A stretch of 21,633 bases of DNA from CAYMBL01 sp044225155 (GTDB taxonomy: Bacteria; Planctomycetota; Phycisphaerae; UBA1845; Fen-1342). The DNA lies in NCBI GenBank assembly GCA_044225155.1, contig JBGAJB010000030.1:1-21633 (forward strand). Reading direction: 5' to 3'. Numbering within the stretch: position 1 is the stretch's first letter; each line of letters begins with the position of its first letter. Position numbers and translations under genes: made by a program. This document shows positions 1 through 8,703 of this stretch, piece by piece. Under the pieces are notes generated by a model. It did not search any database. It was given only the letters and a program-made list of their open reading frames with translations, and was not told the DNA's origin.

Positions 1-563
1 ATCAGCAGTACGGCCGGATTCATGACCAGCGCGCGGGCGATGGAGACGCGTTGACGCATGCCGCCGGACAGCTCGTGAATCAACTTGTTGCGGGCGTGCG
101 AGAGGTGCACCAACTCCAGCGCCACGGCCACGCGATCTTCGCGTTCGCTGCGCGGTACGCCGGCCATCTTCAGGCCGAAGCCCACGTTGTCCGCGGCGCT
201 CAGCCAGGGAAACAGGCCATGTTCCTGGAAGACCATGGCGCGATCCGGGCCGGGTCCGCGCACCGCCTTGCCGTCCAGTGTGACGATGCCGGCATCCGGT
301 TTCTGAAATCCGGCCGCGACGTTCAGCAACGTACTCTTGCCGCACCCGCTGGGGCCGACCAGGACGACGAATTCGCCCGGCTCGCAAGTCACGCTGACGG
401 AATCGAGCGCTGGGCAGCCGTCAGCGGCGAAGCGGCGCGTGATGCCGGAAAGTTCGAGACGGCCGCGGACCGGTTGATTCGCGCCGTGGCCGCCGACGGT
501 CGCGGTCGCTGCTGCAATTCTTGCCACGATGGATGTTCGCCCCGTTACTAAACTCGCTTGCAT
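1..563 (-). CDS. ABC importer ATPase, nitrate/sulfonate/taurine type (partial)
   Basis: This is the nucleotide-binding subunit of an ABC importer, cut by the left window edge so that only about 187 N-terminal residues are present. Reading the complement gives a Walker A motif (GPSGCGKST, near residue 75), a Q-loop in MVFQEHGLFPW and the ABC signature LSGGMRQRVSIARAL. The FQEHGLFPW stretch is typical of the SsuB/TauB/NrtD group. The ATG at 563 is preceded by GAGGAGAAG at good spacing, which fixes the start. About 30 residues precede the usual first strand, a slightly long N-terminus. The substrate-binding protein lies upstream on the same strand. The permease is not in the window and probably lies beyond the left edge. 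The family is clear; the substrate is not. Confidence 0.9.
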   Translation of the reverse strand, partial: MQASLVTGRTSIVARIAAATATVGGHGANQPVRGRLELSGITRRFAADGCPALDSVSVTCEPGEFVVLVGPSGCGKSTLLNVAAGFQKPDAGIVTLDGKAVRGPGPDRAMVFQEHGLFPWLSAADNVGFGLKMAGVPRSEREDRVAVALELVHLSHARNKLIHELSGGMRQRVSIARALVMNPAVLL

Positions 564-652
564 CTGCTTCTCCTCGCTCGGCTCCCTCCGTCGCGATTCC
601 CCCTTTGCTTGAAGTCACGCGCGGCAATTCACGCACATTTCGCGGCGATCCA

Positions 653-713
653 CCGTGGCCGACGAAACCGGCATCCGCGCCGGCTGCGCTTGCGCGTCGC
701 AGGTCGGCCACGG
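653..713. repeat. Nested inverted repeat between binding-protein and ATPase genes
   Basis: A perfect 11-base inverted repeat has arms at 653-663 (CCGTGGCCGAC) and 703-713 (GTCGGCCACGG). The 39-base loop contains a smaller hairpin, CCGGC...GCCGG. It lies in the 206-base gap between two same-strand importer genes. There is no U-tract, so it is more likely an mRNA processing, stabilising or attenuating structure than a simple terminator. That role is inference. Confidence 0.5.
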
Positions 714-769
714 CGGGATCGGCCGCGCGGCGACACGGCAGCGGTCGCCGCGTCGTCACACCCTTACCC

Positions 770-1822
770 CTACTTGAGAGAGTCCAGCACGCTGCGATCG
801 ACCAATCCATTCAGCTGCGGCTCGTCCTGCAGGAACTGCAGCTCGTAGCTCCACTTGCCGAACTGTTCGAGCGTGCCCGGAATCGGATCGAGTGTGTACT
901 GCGTGCGTGAAAGCGCCGCTTTGAACACTTCCGGCGGCAGACTTTGGCCGGTCAGGGCATTGAGCGCCTTGCCCAGGGCTTCGGTTTGTCCCGCCAAGTC
1001 CTTCGAGAGCTTCTCCGTCCAGTCGCGATGCACCGTCAACAGCTTCGTGACAAGATCGCGCTGTCCGGATAGGAACCTGGGGGTTGTGATGACGAGCGCG
1101 AGCGAGAACTTCTTGTCGGGCCAGAGGTCCTTTTCCTCGGCGATGATCGTTGCGCCGGTCTCCTTCACCAGCCGCGCGGCCCACGGCTCGGGTGCCCAGG
1201 CCGCGTCAATCTGGCCGCGCGACATCATCGCGAGTTGCTCGGCGTTCGGAATCGGGATGATGTTGTTCGCGTCCGGCTGCTTGAGCACGTTCAGCAGGTA
1301 ATGCCGGGCAGCGATGTCCTGCGTGTTGCCGAGTTGCGGTGTGGCGATGCGCTTGCCCTTCAGGTCGGCCAGCGTCTTAATGCCCGAATCCTTCGCGGCA
1401 ACGATCGCGACGCCATTGGCGGCCGCACCGGCGATGACGCGCAACCCCTGGCCGCGGCTCTTCACATAGCCGTTGATGGCGGGGCCGGGACCGATGTAGC
1501 CGAGATCAATTTCACCGGCGAAAAGTGCTTCGATCAGCGAGGGGCCGGCGTTGAAGACGCGCGTTTCGAGTTCGGCCGGCGCGATGGCCTTGGCGAATTC
1601 GCCCGAGGAGACGCCCAGCACTGCCTGGGCATGCGCGATGTTGGCGAAATAGCCGACGCGGACTTTGGGCGCGACCGGCGGGGCGGGGGGCGACGCCGGA
1701 GACGGAGTCGGCGGCTGCCACGGGTTTCCGCCCGCGACCACGATCGCAACGGAGGCAATGGCGATCAGCGTCACAACCGCGTACGCCCGGCCGGAAGCGA
1801 ATTTGGATACACGATCCCACAT
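770..1822 (-). CDS. ABC importer substrate-binding protein (SsuA/TauA-like), membrane-anchored
   Basis: This is the periplasmic solute receptor of the adjacent importer, 350 residues. A hydrophobic segment at about residues 12-31 is followed by a proline-rich linker (about 34-52). No lipobox cysteine follows, so it is either an anchored protein or one with an uncleaved or ordinary signal. The mature part begins KVRVGYFANIAHAQAVLG, the first strand and loop of the NMT1/SsuA-like type II binding fold. Later stretches such as GEIDLGYIGPGPAING and DAAWAPEPWAARL are characteristic of aliphatic-sulfonate, nitrate and taurine binding proteins. GGAG sits about 9 bases before the ATG. No sulfonatase or nitrate reductase gene is linked, so the ligand cannot be named. 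Confidence 0.88.
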   Translation of the reverse strand: MWDRVSKFASGRAYAVVTLIAIASVAIVVAGGNPWQPPTPSPASPPAPPVAPKVRVGYFANIAHAQAVLGVSSGEFAKAIAPAELETRVFNAGPSLIEALFAGEIDLGYIGPGPAINGYVKSRGQGLRVIAGAAANGVAIVAAKDSGIKTLADLKGKRIATPQLGNTQDIAARHYLLNVLKQPDANNIIPIPNAEQLAMMSRGQIDAAWAPEPWAARLVKETGATIIAEEKDLWPDKKFSLALVITTPRFLSGQRDLVTKLLTVHRDWTEKLSKDLAGQTEALGKALNALTGQSLPPEVFKAALSRTQYTLDPIPGTLEQFGKWSYELQFLQDEPQLNGLVDRSVLDSLK

Positions 1823-1947
1823 TGGTCGATCTCCTGATCAAGTCCGAACGCGGCGCCCGAAAAAATTCGGCGCGCGGAATCTCCACGCGGCCCACGCCAG
1901 CCGTTTTCTTTGCGATTCATCAGTCGCGGAGTTCTTTGCCCGCGGCG

Positions 1948-2202
1948 CTACTCGATGTAGCCCAAGGCTCGTAAGCGGTTTCGGACGGCCTGAATCTCGT
2001 GCGCCGCGAGACCGCCCTCGCCGGTTTCGATCTTGCCGCCGGCGGCCACGTCCCGCAGCACATAGATGGCGAACTCGGTCACGCTGCGAAAGCCCGTTCC
2101 CTCGATGGTCTTGGAGAGATTTTCGAAGAGTTCGGACGGAATCTTCAGCGTCACCGTCTTATGTTCGCCGCCGGTCATGCGGGGCTTGGCCTTCCTGCTC
2201 AC
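1948..2202 (-). CDS. Small ribbon-helix-helix (CopG-like) regulator
   Basis: This is a predicted 84-residue DNA-binding protein. KTVTLKIPSELFENLSK at about residues 15-31 fits the ribbon-helix-helix pattern of an alternating strand followed by an amphipathic helix. TGFRSVTEFAIYVLRDVAAG would be the second helix. The C-terminal tail ends in RNRLRALGYIE. I chose the GTG at 2202 because GGAG stands 8 bases upstream and the start falls just after a promoter; the longer frame back to 2319 would read through that promoter. Two tandem palindromes overlap the promoter, which suggests autorepression. No toxin gene is adjacent, so it need not be an antitoxin. The family is moderately supported by pattern, not by a profile search. 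Confidence 0.72.
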   Translation of the reverse strand: MSRKAKPRMTGGEHKTVTLKIPSELFENLSKTIEGTGFRSVTEFAIYVLRDVAAGGKIETGEGGLAAHEIQAVRNRLRALGYIE

Positions 2203-2219
2203 AAGTGCTCTCCGTCGAG

Positions 2220-2260
2220 CACTCTTACAGGAGTGTAGCGACACTCTTGTGGGAGTGCAA
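2220..2260 (-). promoter_or_regulatory. Promoter overlapped by two tandem palindromic operators
   Basis: Two copies of CACTC-N6-GAGTG lie at 2220-2235 and 2242-2257, exactly 22 bases apart (about two helical turns). On the minus strand a sigma70-like promoter overlaps them: -35 TTGCAC (2255-2260), 17-base spacer, -10 TACACT (2232-2237). The predicted transcript start is near 2225, leaving a leader of about 23 bases before the GTG at 2202. This is a good match to a cooperative operator for the downstream ribbon-helix-helix protein. Two further GAGTG half-sites stand at 2285-2294. Confidence 0.65.
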
Positions 2261-2413
2261 GTTATGCTGCCGGATTTTTGCGATGAGTGGAGTGTCGTCG
2301 GTGATTGTCCGCGATTCAAGGTTGGTTGCGCTGTTTACCCTTTGCCTGGCCAGGTCTGATAAGCAAATGCGGGAATCAGTCAGATTTTCGTACCATGTCT
2401 TTGAGGAGGCGGG

Positions 2414-3837
2414 ATGTCCGATCGCGCTGTCGCCTGGCCACCCTTTCGGCACCGCTATCGCTGGACCAAGCGCATTCTCCTCGCGCTCAGCGTGCTGCTT
2501 GTCGCATTGGGTGGCGTGCGCTGGTGGTGGGGCGCGGAGGCGCAGCGACGTTACGACGAGTACGTCGCGGAAGTGCATGCGCAAGGCGGGCAGATCCTTG
2601 TCACGGATTTTGTCCGGCCACCCGACAAAGACGCGGAAAACTCCGCCGTCCTGCTGCAGGTCGCCGCGCGCGACGCAACATTGGTCATGCGGCCGCCGCT
2701 CGCGCCCGAAGACGTCGCGATCGATCCGTTGCTCGCGCTCGAGTTTCCGGCCCAGGCGGATCAGTTGCTGGATGCGAGTTGTTCCGCGCTGGAGACAACG
2801 CGCGAGGCCCTGATCCGCGAGCAGACGGATTGGGGCGTCCGGCTGACCAGCCCGATGCTTGCCCTGCTCCTCCCGCCGCTCGCGAATCAACGTAACCTGG
2901 CGCGCGTGTTGAGCGGCGCAGCGGCGATCCAGGCGATGCGCGGCCAGACCGCGGAGTCACTCTCGTCGCTTCGACTGTGCGTCGAACTTTCGCACCGCGT
3001 TTCGGAACCGCCCAGCTTCCTGATCTCCTGGCTCATATCCGTGGCGATTCGCGGCCAAGCCTGCATGACGATCGAGCGCATCGCGCCGCGCCTCGAACCA
3101 GGCGCACTGGCGCGCGGCGCTCCGGCGCGCCGGGAGGCGGAAGGGCTCATCGCGGAATTGCTTGATGAATCGCGCGCCACCGCGGCCGCAAAGGGCGCGG
3201 TCGAGATGGAACGCGCGTCCTTTCTCGACGCGACGAATGTCTGCGGGGCTTTTCATTTCAGCTTGCGGTTCCCGAGGTGCTGTTTCGCACTGCCTTTACA
3301 CCTGCGCTGCGGCTCGACGGAGTGCGCGGAGCGCGCATTTTGGGCGGCATGGAGGCGGCGCTCAATCAGCCGACGTGGCCGGCGGCCGAGGCGCGCATGC
3401 CCCGCTGGCAGCCGCGGCAGGGCAAGTTCGCCGAATACGTCGCCGACCTGCTCTCGAATCTCTTGCTTCCGGCCATCAACAACGCGCTGGAGCGGCAGTA
3501 TTCCGATCGTTTCACATGCCGCGCGGCGGCCACGGCGCTGGCGATTCGACTTTACGAGGCGGATCATGGCGCTCGCCCGGCGGCGCTGGCGGACTTGGCA
3601 CCGGATTACTTACCGGCGGTGCCGCTCGATCCGTTTACACCGGGAAGCGCCCCGCTGCGCTATGACTCCGATCCCGGCGTGGCGCGCGTGTACTCGATCC
3701 GGGGAGCTGAAAAAGAGGCGCCGCCCGGAGGATTGCAGTGGAACCGTTACGAGTTTCTGCTGGACGCGGAGATTCGCCGCCCGCCGCCGCCGCGCGGATT
3801 GCTGCCGCGGGAACCCGAAGAGGAGAGCTTGCCGTAG
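2414..3837 (+). CDS. Membrane-anchored hypothetical protein, frameshifted
   Basis: I do not recognise a named family. The reading frame from the ATG at 2414 (strong GAGGAGG ribosome site) encodes a basic N-terminus, one membrane helix at about residues 19-36, then a long helical extracytoplasmic region. Near 3240-3265 sensible coding moves to another frame: the first frame degrades into arginine- and cysteine-rich text up to 3928, while the other frame continues as QLAVPEVLFRTAF and runs to a stop at 3837. The span of 1424 bases is one short of a multiple of three, so a single missing base would restore about 474 residues. The C-terminal part (ALAIRLYEADHGARPAAL, then LPAVPLDPFTPG) resembles the tail of pseudopilin-like and related planctomycete surface proteins. 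Either the gene is broken or the sequence has an indel error. Confidence 0.68.
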
Positions 3838-3879
3838 TACGCGGAGTCGCGAAGACACTTGGGAACACAGGTCGTCCGC

Positions 3880-5949
3880 TTATGTGCCGAGCACTTTCTT
3901 CGCCAGATCGCCCGGCATCGCCTCGTAGCGTCCGAACTCCATCGAGTAAGACGCGCGACCCTGTGAGAGCGAACGGCAGTTGGTCGAATAGCCGAACATG
4001 CTGGCGAGCGGCGCTTCGGCGTGGATGACCTGGTTCTTGCCGCGCATGCTGGTCTCGGTGATGACGGCGCGACGTGACATCAGATCGCCGTTGATCGCGC
4101 CGAAATAATCATCCGGCGTGACGACCTCGACCTTCATGATCGGTTCCAGCAATACCGGGCCGGCTGCTTCCACGGCCTTCTGAACTGCCATCGAGGCGGC
4201 GGATTCGAAAGCGACTTCGGTTGACTCATCCGCGTTTTCCTGCGCATCGATGATCAGCACGCGCAGATTGATGAGTGGATATCCGCCCAGCGCCCCGGTT
4301 TGCGCCGCGCCGCGCGCCCCGGCCTCGATCGCCGACAGAAAGTTCGACTTCACGCGGCCTTCCGGGAGGCGATTTGAGTAGATCAAATGCTCCTGGCCCG
4401 GCAGCGGGGTATGCGGCTCGACCCGCACCTTTACCACCGCGAATTGCGATTTCGCGCCGATTTGCCGATGAACACGACCCTCGGCCTCGGCGGGGACGGT
4501 AATCGTCTCGCGGTACGCCACGCGCGGCTTGCCCACGCGCACCGGCACGCCCATCTCGCGTTTCAGGTAGTTGCAGCGCGTTTCGAGATGTAATTCGCCC
4601 ATGCCCGAAATCAGCGTCTGGCCGGTCTCGGTGTCGATCCGGTAGTTGAAAGTCGGATCGCTGCGGCCCAGCATCTGCAGCGCGGCGGCGAGCTTGTCCT
4701 TGTCGGCCGAGGACTCGGGCTCGATGGCCATGCTGATGACGGTCTCGGGAAAGTCGATGCGCTCCAGCAGGACGGGTGAATGTGTTTCCGTCAGCGTGTC
4801 ACCGGTGAGCGTGTCCTTCAGTCCGATGGCAGCGACGATGTCTCCGCAATAGGCGGCGTCGACCTGGTCGCGACGCTTGGCAAAGATGCGGAACAGCCGC
4901 GGGACGTTTTCCTTCTTGTTGCGCCCGACGTTCAGCACGCGCGAGCCGGCCTTCAGCACGCCGGAATAGACGCGGATGAACTGCAGATCGCTGTGCGAAT
5001 CCGCGACCACCTTGAACACCAGCGCACTCAGCGGCTCGTCCGGGCTGCACTTGCGCAGCACGGTCTTCTCTGGGTTCTTCGGATCGTGAGCCTCGACGGG
5101 CGGAACTTCGAGGGGCGAGGGCAGAAAGTCGCACACGGCGTCGAGCAGCCGCCGCACACCCATGAAGCGCAGCGATGAGCCGCAGAGCACCGGCTGGCAG
5201 AGCCGCGCGATCGTGCCCTTGCGCAGGGCGGCTTTGATTTCGTCGCTGCCGAGCGGCTGGCCGTCGAGGTATTTCTGCATCAGCGCGTCGTCGTATTCGG
5301 ACGCTTTCTCTTCGAGCACGTGCCGCGCGGCCTTCGCGGCCTCCAGCATGTCGGCCGGGATTTCCTCGACGGATGACGGCGTGCGATCGGGCTTGGCGGA
5401 AAAAATGACGGCCTTCATCTCAATCAGGTCGATCAGGCCGCGGAATGTCCCTTCGCTGCCGATCGGAATCTGGATCGGCACTGGGTTGGAGTGCAGCCGT
5501 TCGCGGACGGACTCCAGCGCGTGCTCAAAATCCGCGCCGACCTTGTCCATCTTGTTCATGAAGCAAATGCGCGGGACGTGATACTTGTCGGCCTGTCGCC
5601 AGACGGTTTCTGACTGCGCCTCGACACCTTCCTTCACGTCGAAAACGACGATCGCCCCGTCTAACACGCGCAGGCTGCGCTCCACTTCGGCCGTGAAATC
5701 GACGTGGCCGGGCGTATCGATCAGATTCACGCGGCAGTCGCGCCACTGGAATGACACCGCGGCGCTATAGATCGTGATGCCGCGCTGTTGCTCTTCGACA
5801 TCGAAATCGGTGACGGTCGTGCCGTCGTCGACGTCACCCATCTTGTGGACCGCGCCGGCGTAGAAGAGCAGGCGCTCGGTGGTCGTGGTTTTCCCGGCGT
5901 CGATGTGGGCCGCGACGCCGATATTGCGGATTTTCGACAGGTCTTCCAT
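3880..5949 (-). CDS. fusA: Elongation factor G paralogue, EF-G2 (recycling)-like
   Basis: This 689-residue translational GTPase has all domains of EF-G. G1 AHIDAGKT is at 14-21, switch I QQRGITI at about 54-60, G3 DTPGH at 78-82 and G4 NKMD at 132-135. The C-terminus keeps the EF-G domain IV/V signatures, including LSQGRASYSMEFGRYE. The segment GDVDDGTTVTDF before switch I resembles mitochondrial EF-G2 (GFM2) and the bacterial spdEFG2 group, which split and recycle ribosomes, rather than canonical translocating EF-G. No rpsL, rpsG or tuf genes flank it, so it is outside the str operon and is probably a second EF-G copy. The symbol is therefore generic. It is convergent with the gene ending at 3837. 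Confidence 0.93.
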   Translation of the reverse strand: MEDLSKIRNIGVAAHIDAGKTTTTERLLFYAGAVHKMGDVDDGTTVTDFDVEEQQRGITIYSAAVSFQWRDCRVNLIDTPGHVDFTAEVERSLRVLDGAIVVFDVKEGVEAQSETVWRQADKYHVPRICFMNKMDKVGADFEHALESVRERLHSNPVPIQIPIGSEGTFRGLIDLIEMKAVIFSAKPDRTPSSVEEIPADMLEAAKAARHVLEEKASEYDDALMQKYLDGQPLGSDEIKAALRKGTIARLCQPVLCGSSLRFMGVRRLLDAVCDFLPSPLEVPPVEAHDPKNPEKTVLRKCSPDEPLSALVFKVVADSHSDLQFIRVYSGVLKAGSRVLNVGRNKKENVPRLFRIFAKRRDQVDAAYCGDIVAAIGLKDTLTGDTLTETHSPVLLERIDFPETVISMAIEPESSADKDKLAAALQMLGRSDPTFNYRIDTETGQTLISGMGELHLETRCNYLKREMGVPVRVGKPRVAYRETITVPAEAEGRVHRQIGAKSQFAVVKVRVEPHTPLPGQEHLIYSNRLPEGRVKSNFLSAIEAGARGAAQTGALGGYPLINLRVLIIDAQENADESTEVAFESAASMAVQKAVEAAGPVLLEPIMKVEVVTPDDYFGAINGDLMSRRAVITETSMRGKNQVIHAEAPLASMFGYSTNCRSLSQGRASYSMEFGRYEAMPGDLAKKVLGT

Positions 5950-6049
5950 GCGAATGCGCTTTCCGTGCCTTACTCGCGGCGTTGCCCTGCCGTGCCGCGT
6001 AGCACGGGCCGGAATGAGCCGATCGCGCGAACCACTGAGTATATCGATT

Positions 6050-6066
6050 GCCCCGCCGCGCGGGGC
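6050..6066. repeat. GC-rich hairpin in the EF-G leader
   Basis: A perfect 7-base inverted repeat, GCCCCGC-CGC-GCGGGGC, stands about 100 bases upstream of the EF-G start, in the 209-base gap after the exporter permease gene. It has no U-tract. A TATACT lies just beyond it on the minus strand but has no convincing -35 partner. It could end the upstream operon transcript weakly or structure the EF-G leader. Confidence 0.35.
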
Positions 6067-6158
6067 GGCGAAGGTACTCCAAGCCGCGCAGATTGACCGA
6101 ACCGCGATCGTTTCGTGCGCAGATCAATTTAGAATGAAATCACTACCCGCAACGGAAA

Positions 6159-7910
6159 TCACGTTTCCAAGCGATTGAAGTGTCGCGCGCCCCAAGTGAG
6201 GGCCATGGCCGCGACGCCTACGCTCAGCAGCAGCAGGCCGGCCAGCAAGCGCCAGCTTTGCGGGGAAAGTTCCTCGGGGAGGCCGAATGCGAAGCCGCCT
6301 ACTTCGGTGAGCGTCCGGGCGCTCAGCCAGGCGACGCCGGCCATCTGGATGCCGACGAACGCCATGCTGGCGATCAGATTCAGCGTTCCGCCGAAGCCGG
6401 CCGCGATTCGGGCAGGATTGCGCTGACCCAGCACTGGAAAACGCGCGCCCAAGCCGATCGAGAGTCCGGACAGGCCGATGCAGATGCCCAGGCAGATGGC
6501 CATGTTGAGCATGCCCCAGAGCCGCGGCAGGCCGAGTACCTGCACGGAGAGCAGCAGCACGCCGCCGGCACTCAGCACCGAGATCGTCAGCGCGAAGATG
6601 AATTTCACGAGCAGCAGCGTCGTCCGCCGCACGGGCAGCATTTCAAGCAACCACAACTGCTGGCTCTCGAGCGAAAGGAGCGGATGCACGAACCGGCTGG
6701 TAAACGTCGCGAGGATCAGGCTGATGGTGGTGAGATTCAGGAACGCGATCATGCCGCGCGTGTACTCGTGCCCGAGATCGAGCGGGAGGCGCGTCAGGTT
6801 CAGCACATAGATCGCCAGCAGCCCGAACATGATCGCCATCTGCGACCATTGCTTCGCGTCGCGCCCGAATTCGCGCACGTCCTTCAGCATGATCATGCGC
6901 AGCCGCGCGGGCAGATAGAAGAACAGCAGGAACGTAACCGCCTCGGTGATCCAGCCGCGGCGAATGCGGGCGTGCACGCGCCCTTGTTGAGCGCGGTTGT
7001 ACGCCTCGGCCCAGGTGCTTCCCAGCACGTTGATCGTCACCCACGCCAGAAATGCGGCATTCCCGAGCACGACCATGAGATAGAAGAGGCTTTCGTCGAG
7101 CCGCTTACGCAGCGCGGCCACGATGCCGCGGGCCGTCCACGTGCTGGGCGGAAACCAATCCTGCGTCGCGCCGACCTGGCGCATCAGCGCCCGCAGCCAG
7201 CGATCCGGATCGCCGACGCCGACCGAGTTTTCCGATAGCGCCGAAATCCAGTACACCGCCGCCAACACGATGATCGCGCTCGCGCCGACGGCCACACCGA
7301 GCGGGCGATGCGGGGCGAACATCGCCACTGCCCAAGCCGCCAGCAGGCCGAGACACGCGGGGATCGCGATGAACGAGACAAAATGCGCAAGGAAGAGCGG
7401 GTAGTAGTACCACTCCACGGGGCCGCTGCCGGTCGATGTCGCCGCGAGCATCAGTGGCACGCCCAGGAGCAGGAACGACCAACTCGAAAGCAGAATGCCT
7501 TCGATCCACTTCACGATCACCACCGCGCGCGTGCGCACCGGCATCGCCAGCAAGGCCGCGGCCTCGTTTCGGCCATAGAGCGCGCCGAACATCAGCACGG
7601 CATTCGAAAACGCCAGCATGATCGCCAGCACGACGAAGAAATGCACAAACAGGTGCTGATCGGCCACGACACCGATCAGTCCCCAGCTTCGCACGTGTTC
7701 CAGAACGAGTCGCAGCAGGAACCAAAACGCCGCCCAGATCATCACCAGGAGCGAGATGATCGCGAGCGAACGCCACGGCGCTTCGCGCAGCTGCTGGTCG
7801 ATCAGATTGCGAAGCTGCAACAGGCGGCAGCGGGCCAGAATGCCGAAGTCAGACCAGACGCGCCGCTCCGGTGCGCTCGATTCGGTGGCCGGCGCGCTCT
7901 GCGCGTCCAT
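6159..7910 (-). CDS. ABC exporter permease, ABC-2-like, large multi-spanning
   Basis: This is the membrane subunit of an ABC exporter, 583 residues from the ATG at 7910. A cytoplasmic N-terminus is followed by many hydrophobic segments across the chain, for example about 48-68, 90-112, 145-165, 170-200 and 210-230, with another cluster in the second half. The two-part layout fits the long ABC-2-type exporter permeases found with EcsA-like ATPases. I prefer ATG 7910 over the GTG at 7913 because GGAG lies 7 bases upstream of it and the ATPase stop forms a TGATG overlap with it, indicating translational coupling. The transported substrate is unknown. Confidence 0.82.
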   Translation of the reverse strand: MDAQSAPATESSAPERRVWSDFGILARCRLLQLRNLIDQQLREAPWRSLAIISLLVMIWAAFWFLLRLVLEHVRSWGLIGVVADQHLFVHFFVVLAIMLAFSNAVLMFGALYGRNEAAALLAMPVRTRAVVIVKWIEGILLSSWSFLLLGVPLMLAATSTGSGPVEWYYYPLFLAHFVSFIAIPACLGLLAAWAVAMFAPHRPLGVAVGASAIIVLAAVYWISALSENSVGVGDPDRWLRALMRQVGATQDWFPPSTWTARGIVAALRKRLDESLFYLMVVLGNAAFLAWVTINVLGSTWAEAYNRAQQGRVHARIRRGWITEAVTFLLFFYLPARLRMIMLKDVREFGRDAKQWSQMAIMFGLLAIYVLNLTRLPLDLGHEYTRGMIAFLNLTTISLILATFTSRFVHPLLSLESQQLWLLEMLPVRRTTLLLVKFIFALTISVLSAGGVLLLSVQVLGLPRLWGMLNMAICLGICIGLSGLSIGLGARFPVLGQRNPARIAAGFGGTLNLIASMAFVGIQMAGVAWLSARTLTEVGGFAFGLPEELSPQSWRLLAGLLLLSVGVAAMALTWGARHFNRLET

Positions 7911-8698
7911 CACGAATCTCCGGTCACGCGCAGGTACACGTCTTCGAGGCGTCCGCCGCTGGCCACCGACTCCTTCAGCTCGCTCAGCGTGCCAATCGCA
8001 CGCAATTGACCGGCGTAGAGAATGCCGATGCGATCGGCCACGTCTTCGGCGACGTCGAGCGTGTGCGTACTCATGAAAACCGTGCCGCCGCGCTGGGCAA
8101 TCTCGCGAAAGATGTCTTTGATGACGCGAATCGTGCGCGGGTCGAGGCCGACGATCGGCTCGTCGACGACCAGCAGCTTCGGTTCATGGATCAGCGCCGC
8201 GGCCAGCGCCACTTTCTGCTTCATCCCATGGCTATACGACTCGGTCAGCAGGTCCAGAAAGGCGGACATGTCGAGGCGCTCGGTCAGCGTGTGGAGCCTT
8301 TGCGTTGCCAGTTCGATCGGCACCTGATACATGTCGCGCACAAAGTGGATGAACTCGCGGCCGGTGAGCTTTTCGTACAGATACGGCTGATCGGGGACGT
8401 ACGCGATCTGTTGCTTGGCAATTCGGCCGTCCACGCTCATGGCGCGGCCACAGACTTCTACTTCGCCCGAATCGGGCCGCAGCAGTCCGGTCGTCATCTT
8501 CAGCGTGGTCGTCTTTCCAGCGCCGTTCGGACCAAGAAAGGCGAACACTTCGCCGGCTCTGAGCGACAGCGTCAGATCCCGCACCGCCACCTTGCTGCCA
8601 TAACTCTTCGAGACGTGCGCGAGACGCACGGTCAGCGGTCCGGTCGGGTGACCGTCGAGCGAAGCGGCCGGTGCGTGCGCGGGCGAATCGAGGTTCAT
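7910..8698 (-). CDS. ABC exporter ATPase (EcsA/CcmA-like)
   Basis: This is the ATP-hydrolysing subunit of the exporter encoded downstream, 262 residues. Walker A GPNGAGKT is at 56-63. The signature is the variant SHGMKQK (156-162), common in ABC-2 exporters in place of LSGGQ. Walker B is LLVVDEP (175-181), followed by the D-loop GLDP and the switch histidine in MSTHTLD. The first 20 residues are a low-complexity extension. The ATG at 8698 lies 5 bases after the stop of the preceding gene, and the 3' end overlaps the permease start, so the three genes form an operon. Confidence 0.9.
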   Translation of the reverse strand: MNLDSPAHAPAASLDGHPTGPLTVRLAHVSKSYGSKVAVRDLTLSLRAGEVFAFLGPNGAGKTTTLKMTTGLLRPDSGEVEVCGRAMSVDGRIAKQQIAYVPDQPYLYEKLTGREFIHFVRDMYQVPIELATQRLHTLTERLDMSAFLDLLTESYSHGMKQKVALAAALIHEPKLLVVDEPIVGLDPRTIRVIKDIFREIAQRGGTVFMSTHTLDVAEDVADRIGILYAGQLRAIGTLSELKESVASGGRLEDVYLRVTGDS

Positions 8699-8703
8699 GG
8701 TGC

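Noticed and set aside
1848..1868. Bulged hairpin GCGCCCGAA...TTCGGCGC between the RHH-like and binding-protein genes
   Set aside because: The stem has a bulge and no T-run on either strand, so neither a terminator nor an operator call is justified.
1665..2813. Plus-strand open frame of 382 codons across the RHH-like gene and the start of the hypothetical gene
   Set aside because: It is arginine/serine-rich, ignores the ribosome sites and promoter seen there, and overlaps several better supported genes.
3250..3260. Programmed -1 frameshift at GGGGCTTTTC
   Set aside because: The codon phase does not give an X-XXY-YYZ slippery heptamer and I see no downstream pseudoknot; an indel is simpler.
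6180..7238. Open frame of 352 codons on the plus strand opposite the exporter permease
   Set aside because: It is extremely rich in Gln, Arg, His and Glu, the typical antisense image of a hydrophobic membrane protein.
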